Source of the DNA: Mesorhizobium sp. B2-3-4
GTDB taxonomy: Bacteria; Pseudomonadota; Alphaproteobacteria; Rhizobiales; Rhizobiaceae
Reading direction: 5' to 3'
Length of the DNA stretch: 64,000 nucleotides
Assembly: GCF_006442315.1 (NCBI RefSeq)
Contig: NZ_VFVY01000025.1
Span: forward strand, 1 to 64,000
The notes beneath the pieces were generated by a model, which did not search any database, was not told where the DNA came from, and saw nothing but the letters and a program-made list of their open reading frames with translations. Each line of letters begins with the position of its first letter. Positions within the stretch are counted from its first letter, which is position 1. Both the position numbers and the translations under genes were made by a program. Below, in pieces: positions 58,882-64,000 of the stretch.

Positions 58882-59244
58882 ATGGATGCCGCCGATTTCG
58901 CCCGCGCCTGCGGTTACACCGGCGACAGTCCAGCCCTCATCGAGGCTTTCGAGGCGATCCGCCGCAACGGCATCGCGCAGGCCCGCCTGGATCATTTCAG
59001 ACGCAAGGCCGTCATCGATGAATTGAAACAGTCGGAGCAGCTGTTCCTGGCCGCGATCGGCCCGGCGCTGTCGGCGCACGAAGCCGTCGAGGACGCCGCC
59101 CGCTTCATCGCCGGCTGGCGCGCCATGCCGGGCTGGCGCCAGGAACGGCGCCAGCGCGATCTCGCGCGGTCGAGACAAAAGCTTCTCATCGCCCGCTTCT
59201 TCCGCCGCTACGGCCATCGCCTGTGGGTGCTGGAAGCAGCCTGA
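58882..59244 (+). CDS. Hypothetical protein downstream of 18-bp element (120 aa)
   Basis: With ATG 58882 (CGGGAGAAAG upstream) the product is 120 residues, all-helical, beginning MDAADFARACGYTGDSPALI and ending in a basic stretch (RRQRDLARSRQKLLIARFFR). The frame is open back to 58813 but lacks a ribosome site there. No family is recognised. It is the rightmost gene of the phage-like segment and has one copy of the shared element in its promoter region, so it may be under control of the S24 repressor. Confidence 0.68.
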   Translation: MDAADFARACGYTGDSPALIEAFEAIRRNGIAQARLDHFRRKAVIDELKQSEQLFLAAIGPALSAHEAVEDAARFIAGWRAMPGWRQERRQRDLARSRQKLLIARFFRRYGHRLWVLEAA

Positions 59245-59344
59245 AGCCGGGCATCGCTGGACCAGCCATTTGCGGGTTCCAATCCCTGCTTTTTCTTTCT
59301 AGATTGCGCGTGGGTGGCTGATCGTTCGACGTGCATAGTTTGGA

Positions 59345-59956
59345 ATGTTTGCGACTGCCCGCTCAAAAATTCAGACCTGGATCACGGCCGGCGCTGGAAC
59401 CATCGCCGCTTTGTTCGTCGCCGGCCTGATGGGGGCGTTCGGCGCCCTGCCCGCCCATGCTCCGCCGCAATTGTCGCCGGACGCCGCCATCGAGGCCGGG
59501 CGTTGGCGCCTGCAGCCGGTGCGCGCCTATGTCAGCCATGCCAGGGTGTATGGCGTGGCGCTGAAGCCGGGCCAGAAAGCGCTGGTGCTGGAAGTCGACA
59601 TGACCAACCGCACCGCGCAATCAGACAAGGGCTATTTCAACGTTTTCACCCCGGAAGGCATCGCCCTGCCCGACCCCTCGCCGATGATCGCGCTGGTGCG
59701 CGACTCCACGCTGACGCCGGAACTGCACCCCGGCATGACCGAGCGCATGGCCTATGTCTGGCCGCTTGCCGGCGATGCCGCCGTGCCGGCCAATCTCGCC
59801 TTCGCCGTCACCGCCGAAATCTTCAAGCCGCATGACAATCTCTACGGCACGCCCGGCTGGTACAACCCCTACCGGCTCGGCACCGTCACACTGCCGGTCG
59901 CCGACCTGCCGGAGGGCGGGCAGCCGCAGAGCGGGCAGTCCGGGAGCGGCTCATGA
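59345..59956 (+). CDS. Membrane-anchored extracytoplasmic protein A (203 aa)
   Basis: This 203-residue protein has one N-terminal hydrophobic segment (about 13-38, WITAGAGTIAALFVAGLMGA) followed by a beta-rich domain (RAYVSHARVYGVALKPGQKA, LVLEVDMTNRTAQSDKG). The domain resembles DUF4352-type immunoglobulin-like folds, which sit outside the membrane. Start ATG 59345 has a weak ribosome site. The stop overlaps the next start (ATGA). The next two genes encode proteins with the same layout, so this is an operon of related anchored proteins. Function unknown. Confidence 0.72.
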   Translation: MFATARSKIQTWITAGAGTIAALFVAGLMGAFGALPAHAPPQLSPDAAIEAGRWRLQPVRAYVSHARVYGVALKPGQKALVLEVDMTNRTAQSDKGYFNVFTPEGIALPDPSPMIALVRDSTLTPELHPGMTERMAYVWPLAGDAAVPANLAFAVTAEIFKPHDNLYGTPGWYNPYRLGTVTLPVADLPEGGQPQSGQSGSGS

Positions 59957-60549
59957 GGATCCGCGTGCTCGGCAATCTCGCCATCCTGTGCGCGACCGTG
60001 GCGCTGAGCTACGGCATGCAGGTGACGAAGCCGCATTATGCCGAGCTCACGGCGCCTGTCCCCATCGATGGCGCCATGCATGACACGGTGCGGGCGCGCA
60101 GCTTCGATGTCAGGCTGGATAAGGTGATCTTCGCGCGCCGGCTCAAGACCGATCAGTTCGGCCAGGAAAAGCTTTTGACGACCAGCGGCCTGTGGGCGGT
60201 GGTGACGACAAACCTCACCGCGGTCGGCACGTCCACGACGGTGGCCGACGGCACCTGGCAGGGCCCGACCGGGCTGCGCTACCACCAGACGGAGCGGCTG
60301 GGCTACCGCCAGGACATGCCGCCGCATGGCGTCGATCCGGGGCTGGACAAACGCGGCCTCTTCGTCTTCGAAGTGCCGCCGGACCAGATACGCGGTGCCA
60401 GGCTGCTGATATCGGCGCGCCAGTTCGGCCCGCTCGACGCGCAGGCCCGCATCAGCCTCGATGGGCTGACCATCGGCGCCGACGGCCAGCCGGCCGGCAT
60501 CCTGCCGGAATTCGACCTCGACGCGCCTCCATCCCAGGGCAAGTCATGA
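59953..60549 (+). CDS. Membrane-anchored extracytoplasmic protein B (198 aa)
   Basis: This 198-residue protein starts at ATG 59953 with GGGAGCGG in the preceding gene. One N-terminal hydrophobic segment (about 5-21) precedes a beta-rich domain (VRARSFDVRLDKVIFARRLK, GLWAVVTTNLTAVGTSTTV, LFVFEVPPDQIRGARLLIS). The pattern is like that of proteins A and C. It overlaps both neighbours by four bases. The function of the operon is unknown; the domain type suggests recognition or a structural role at the outer face of the inner membrane. Confidence 0.72.
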   Translation: MRIRVLGNLAILCATVALSYGMQVTKPHYAELTAPVPIDGAMHDTVRARSFDVRLDKVIFARRLKTDQFGQEKLLTTSGLWAVVTTNLTAVGTSTTVADGTWQGPTGLRYHQTERLGYRQDMPPHGVDPGLDKRGLFVFEVPPDQIRGARLLISARQFGPLDAQARISLDGLTIGADGQPAGILPEFDLDAPPSQGKS

Positions 60550-61121
60550 GCGCTGTTTCGACAGGCACGGAGGCGGCGGCCGACCGGCAGGCCGAGCGAA
60601 AATGGCGCCGGCGCGGTCTTGTCGCGCTTGCCATCCTGCTACCGCTGACGCTGGCCGAAACCAGCTATGACAGCGTGCGCGAATGGCTGCGTGGCGAGGA
60701 TCTTGTCGCCCGCGAGGTCGCGTTCGGCCAGTCCGTGCCGTTCGGCGGCAGCGACTGGAAGCTCGCCGACCTGCGCGGCGGCAAGGCCGGCCGCCTGCCC
60801 GGCGGCGCCTTCGCCGTCATCGCCACCTTCACCGTGACCATCGGCGACCCCGACCTGCAGAAGCAATGGCTGGGCTGCAAGCTGATGCTGACCGACGCCG
60901 CCGGGCGCCGCTGGCTGCCCGATTTCATCAGCGGCGTCAGCCTGCCGGAAGGCACGATGAACTGCACCTCGGCGATCTTCTCCGGCGCCAGGAAGGGCGA
61001 CACCGTGACCGTCGGCGACATTTTCATCGTGCCGCAGGACGCGGTGAAGACCATTCGCCCGGCTGTGGGATTGAGCGGCGAGCGGCCGTGGTATCTGCGT
61101 TTTCAAAGGCCGCCGAAGTGA
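60546..61121 (+). CDS. Membrane-anchored extracytoplasmic protein C (191 aa)
   Basis: ATG 60546 overlaps the stop of gene B. The 191-residue product has a basic start and one hydrophobic segment (about 21-37, RRRGLVALAILLPLTLAE). A beta-rich domain follows, with VPFGGSDWKLADLRGGKAGR, AFAVIATFTVTIGDP and LGCKLMLTDAAGRRWLPDF, again DUF4352-like. Two cysteines (near 103 and 137) may pair. It is the last gene of the operon; a palindromic repeat element starts three bases after its stop. A longer frame from 60192 runs within gene B and is rejected. Confidence 0.72.
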   Translation: MSAVSTGTEAAADRQAERKWRRRGLVALAILLPLTLAETSYDSVREWLRGEDLVAREVAFGQSVPFGGSDWKLADLRGGKAGRLPGGAFAVIATFTVTIGDPDLQKQWLGCKLMLTDAAGRRWLPDFISGVSLPEGTMNCTSAIFSGARKGDTVTVGDIFIVPQDAVKTIRPAVGLSGERPWYLRFQRPPK

Positions 61122-61123
61122 GC

Positions 61124-61324
61124 GTCCTTCTCCCCGTCCCTATACGGGGAGAAAATGGCGGCAGCCAGATAAGGGGCAGCGCCAGCGCTTCGGTAAGTGG
61201 CTGCTACGCCCAATATCGCGGTCAGCGCTGGCCTTGCGAATCCAAGCTCTCAGTTCTTTTGCGTCAGCGCCGCCCCTCATCCGCCTGCCGGCACCTTCTC
61301 CCCGTGAACGGGGAGAAGGGAGCT
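61124..61324. repeat. RIME/MITE-like palindromic element (about 200 bp)
   Basis: It has hairpins at both ends: TTCTCCCCGT...ACGGGGAGAA at 61128-61153 and CCTTCTCCCC...GGGGAGAAGG at 61294-61319. Just inside are inverted segments GATAAGGGGCAGCGCC and, on the other strand, GATGAGGGGCGGCGCTG. It has no coding capacity. Related pieces are at 52440-52520 and 56290-56430. Similar mosaic elements are known in rhizobia. Confidence 0.72.
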
Positions 61325-62614
61325 CAGCGAAAATGCCGTCTCCAGCACGGCGGCCAGGAAACATATGCGCAGCGGCTCGATCAGGATGCCGGTGGAGGAA
61401 TCCTGGAACGGGCTGCCGAACAGCAGCGTCACGCCGCGCGAAAAGATCTGCCAGACGTCGAGTTCGTGCGGGCCGATCACCCGCGTCGCGCCAAGCCATA
61501 GCCAGGCCGCGCCCCAGTCGAGCAGCCGGTAGCCGACAACAAGCGTGCACAACAGCACCAGGCTGGAGCTCACCGTCAGCCGCACGCCATTGGCGATCGG
61601 CAGGTAGCGCGAGCGGTAGCCCTTGACGAAATGCTCGACGAAATCGCGCAGGAATTTCGGCATGCCGGCATAGCGCTGGCCTAACCGCTGGACGCGGCCG
61701 TGGACCTGCATCAGCGCCGCATCGTCGCGCACGTCATAGCCATAGATCAGCGCCGCCATCACCAGCCAGATCAGCGGCAGGAGCATGTAGAAGAACAGGT
61801 TGATGGCGATGGTCGAGGGCAGGATCGAGGTGATCTCGACCGGCACCACTGGTGCGGCGCTCGCCGCCGTCACGGGGCTCGCCAGCCCGTCGCCGGACGC
61901 CTGCAGCACGGACCAGAAATTGCGGCTCATCAGCCATTGCAGCGCCGAGTCCTTCCAGCGGCTGATGACGTAGAGACCGACGAAGATCCAGTTGGTCTCG
62001 CAGATCACCACCACGATCTGCCAGAACGAGTTTGCTCCGATCCTGGTCTCCGAGGTCTTGCCCTGCATGAGCTTGGCGAGCCGCCGGATCAGCCAGGACA
62101 CGGCCACCGAGATCAGGAGCCAGCGCGAATCGAGCACGTCGAGCACGTTGGCGCTCTGGCCGAAATCGGCCTGGTCGAGCGTCTCGCGCGAATATTGCCG
62201 CACGATATCGCCGAGGAACCCCCAGGCCGCGTAGTAGGCGAAGAAGGGGAGCAGCGCGATGGTGATCATGCGCACCAGCCGCGAGCCGTGCCTGCCGGCG
62301 CCGTCCGCATGCTTGCCGGCGGCCTCGCTCTCGGCGGCAGCGGCCTTGTCGGCGCCGCGCTGCGCGGCCAGCAGATTGGGCAGGCCCGGCCGCAGCACAT
62401 GGAACATCGCCACCGTCACCACCAGTTGCGCCAGCGCCACCAAGGTGAGCATGGCAAGCCCGGCGAAATGATTGGCAAGTGCCACGCGCGCCGCCAGCTG
62501 CATGAGGAGATCGCCGGCCAGCACCCCGGCCAGTACAAGGGCCATGAGTTGCGGCCAGAAGCGCCGCAGCAGCGAAAAACTCAAGCTGATCGGTCTGATT
62601 ATATCGGCAACCAT
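61277..62614 (-). CDS. Large multi-pass membrane protein, function unknown (445 aa)
   Basis: ATG 62614 gives 445 residues with about eight hydrophobic segments (for example LMALVLAGVLAGDLLMQL, FAGLAMLTLVALAQLVVTVA, INLFFYMLLPLIWLVMAALI, LTVSSSLVLLCTLVVGYRLL). Soluble loops lie near 90-115 and 280-330. No transporter or enzyme motif is recognised. The last residues (PVHGEKVPAGG) are encoded by the palindromic element, so insertion of that element probably replaced the original 3' end. It is convergent with the three-gene operon of anchored proteins; a functional link is possible but unproven. Confidence 0.78.
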   Translation of the reverse strand: MVADIIRPISLSFSLLRRFWPQLMALVLAGVLAGDLLMQLAARVALANHFAGLAMLTLVALAQLVVTVAMFHVLRPGLPNLLAAQRGADKAAAAESEAAGKHADGAGRHGSRLVRMITIALLPFFAYYAAWGFLGDIVRQYSRETLDQADFGQSANVLDVLDSRWLLISVAVSWLIRRLAKLMQGKTSETRIGANSFWQIVVVICETNWIFVGLYVISRWKDSALQWLMSRNFWSVLQASGDGLASPVTAASAAPVVPVEITSILPSTIAINLFFYMLLPLIWLVMAALIYGYDVRDDAALMQVHGRVQRLGQRYAGMPKFLRDFVEHFVKGYRSRYLPIANGVRLTVSSSLVLLCTLVVGYRLLDWGAAWLWLGATRVIGPHELDVWQIFSRGVTLLFGSPFQDSSTGILIEPLRICFLAAVLETAFSLSSLLPVHGEKVPAGG

Positions 62615-62783
62615 GAGCTTCTCTCACGCTGCCACCCGCCAAGGCCTTTCTAGCAAGGCTCCAAGGTTTTGCAACCGGCGCGGCCTGCCTTGCCGGCGAG
62701 TGGCGACGTCAGCCGCGCCGGCCCTCTTTCCGTCGGATTGCTGCGCTGATTGACGGGTTCGATACACACCGGAAGGACCCGCC

Positions 62784-63362
62784 ATGAAACGCCTTGTTCT
62801 CGCTGCCTTGTGGATGATGGCGCTGGTCTGGTCGGCCCATGCCGCCGGCGACACCGCATCGGGGCTTGCCGACGCCACCGTGCTGATCGTGCGTCATGGC
62901 GAGAAGCCCGACGGCGGCACCGGCCTGTCGCCGGCCGGCGAGGCCCGCGCGCAAGCCTATGTCGCCTATTTCCAGCCTTTGATGCTCGACGGCACGCCGT
63001 TCCGGCCCGACATGCTGGTGGCCAGCGCCGATTCCAGAAACAGCGCGCGCGAGCGGCTGACGCTGACGCCGCTCGCGCAAGCCCTGAAACTGCCGATCGA
63101 CCAGCGCTTCGCCGACAAGGACGTCAAGGACCTCGTCGCGGCGCTGGCCAGCGAAACGCACGGCAAGTCGATCCTGATCGCCTGGCATCACGGCCAGTTG
63201 GGCAAGCTGATCAAGGCCTTCGGCGCCGATCCCAAGGCGCTGCTGCCGAACGGCAAATGGCCCGGCGATGTCTTCAACTGGGTGGTGGTCCTGCGCTTCG
63301 ACCACACCGGGCAGCTGGTGCCGGGCTCGGCGCGCATCATCGAGGAGAAACTGGACGGTTAA
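62784..63362 (+). CDS. Exported histidine phosphatase family protein
   Basis: ATG 62784 has GGAAGGACC upstream. The 192-residue product has a signal peptide (MKRLVLAALWMMALVWSAHA, cleaved after about residue 20). The phosphohistidine motif RHGEKPDGG is near 37-45 and a second conserved His is in IAWHHGQLGKLI near 135. These enzymes remove phosphate from sugars, phytate-like compounds or proteins. Its periplasmic location is clear; substrate is unknown. It stands alone. Confidence 0.88.
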   Translation: MKRLVLAALWMMALVWSAHAAGDTASGLADATVLIVRHGEKPDGGTGLSPAGEARAQAYVAYFQPLMLDGTPFRPDMLVASADSRNSARERLTLTPLAQALKLPIDQRFADKDVKDLVAALASETHGKSILIAWHHGQLGKLIKAFGADPKALLPNGKWPGDVFNWVVVLRFDHTGQLVPGSARIIEEKLDG

Positions 63363-63400
63363 AAGCCTTTTTTCCCTTGTGAGAGAAGCGACGGTCAGCG

Positions 63401-64000
63401 CTACCGCCTCACCCTTGATTTCAGCCAGCGGTCGAACGCCACCGCCAGGATCAGGATCAACCCGATCACGATGCTTTGCGTGTAGGACGAGACGTTGTTG
63501 AACTGCAGCCCGTTCTGCAGCACACCGATGAGCGCGGCACCCACCACCGTGCCGCCGACCGAGCCGATGCCGCCGAACAGCGAGGTGCCGCCGATGACGA
63601 CGGCGGAGATGACCGTCAGTTCGTAGCCGATGCCGGCGACCGCTTCGGACGAATTCAGCCGCGCCGACAGCACGAAAGCGGCGAGCCCGGCGAAGAAACC
63701 GACGATGACATAGACCGAGACCAGGATGCGGTCGACGCGCAGGCCCGAAAGCCGCGCGGCTTCCGCATTGCCGCCGACGGCGTAGACGGCGCGGCCATAG
63801 CGCGTGTAGCGCAGCACGATGTGGCACAGGATCGCGGCGATGGCGAAGATGATCGCCGGCACCGGCACCGGACCGATCAGGCCGGTGCCGAACCAGCGCA
63901 TCGAAGCATCGAAGCCCGAGATCGGGCCGCCATTGGAGATGGTCAGCGTCAGTCCGCGAAACACCGTCAGCCCGCCGAGCGTGACAACGAAGGGCGGCAC
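63401..64000 (-). CDS. Sugar ABC transporter permease, RbsC type (5' end outside the window)
   Basis: The frame runs leftward to 63401 and its start lies beyond base 64000, so only the C-terminal 199 residues are seen. Hydrophobic helices and the conserved segment GRAVYAVGGNAEAARLSGLR, the EAA-like loop of the RbsC/BPD_transp_2 family, identify a sugar importer permease. VISAVVIGGTSLFGGIGSVG is the typical late motif. The ATPase and binding protein should lie upstream, outside the window. The last residues (KSRVRR) are a usual basic end. Confidence 0.92.
   Translation of the reverse strand: MPPFVVTLGGLTVFRGLTLTISNGGPISGFDASMRWFGTGLIGPVPVPAIIFAIAAILCHIVLRYTRYGRAVYAVGGNAEAARLSGLRVDRILVSVYVIVGFFAGLAAFVLSARLNSSEAVAGIGYELTVISAVVIGGTSLFGGIGSVGGTVVGAALIGVLQNGLQFNNVSSYTQSIVIGLILILAVAFDRWLKSRVRR

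Noticed and set aside
59262..59285. tRNA-like T-loop (GGGTTCCAATCCC)
   Set aside because: No acceptor, D or anticodon stems could be found at the required distances.

Overview
The window is GC-rich chromosomal DNA of an alphaproteobacterium, most likely Mesorhizobium or a close relative in the Rhizobiales. This placement is inference. It rests on the LigD/Ku gene order, DUF982 and GcrA-like genes, an Flp pilin, Wzx/Wzy-type exopolysaccharide genes with CelD-type acetyltransferases, and several polyamine- or sugar-type ABC transporter genes. No rRNA, tRNA, CRISPR array, transposase or origin was seen.

Layout. Bases 1-2.1 kb hold a truncated membrane protein gene, a tiny peptide gene and an SdrD-type surface protein. 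Bases 2.3-9.3 kb are a leftward DNA-repair block: ligD, then ku, a BRCT-like/TPR protein, an unknown protein, an alpha/beta hydrolase and exonuclease III, the last five tightly packed or overlapping. Bases 9.4-9.9 kb hold a small hypothetical gene and a lone Flp pilin. Bases 10-25.7 kb are an exopolysaccharide locus: twin CelD-type acetyltransferases, flippase, two glycosyltransferases, a secreted GH5 hydrolase, VpsF-type polymerase, Wzz-type co-polymerase, a GINT1-like transferase and a flavin monooxygenase, interrupted by YciF-type and GFA genes.

Bases 25.9-36 kb are accessory: small hypotheticals, a sugar epimerase/LacI/dehydrogenase locus with paired operators, a TetR/esterase pair, XRE and GntR regulators, and an AT-rich orphan gene. 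Bases 36.3-43.7 kb hold a D-amino-acid dehydrogenase and MocR regulator divergent from a complete polyamine-type ABC operon that starts with a coupled mini-ORF. Bases 44-53.9 kb hold small exported or membrane proteins, a patatin phospholipase with an OmpA-like membrane partner, a VOC protein, an OafA-type acyltransferase and an NmrA-type protein. Bases 54-59.2 kb resemble the regulatory/replication part of a decayed prophage (DUF6456-like, DUF1376, GcrA-like, an S24 repressor), with two identical 18-bp sites. Bases 59.3-64 kb hold a three-gene operon of related anchored proteins, a large membrane protein whose 3' end lies in a palindromic intergenic element, a secreted histidine phosphatase and a truncated sugar ABC permease.

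The most unusual signal is a dispersed family of five tiny genes (817-924, 26902-26994, 30439-30534, 32634-32726, 32752-32841). They share a leader-like N-terminus (KKxY..P.L.KR..L..VTA) followed by short divergent tails, three of which carry two cysteines. They look like precursors of ribosomally made modified peptides, with no maturation genes in the window. Second in interest are the Ku-linked repair operon with two poorly known members and the patatin/OmpA-like pair.
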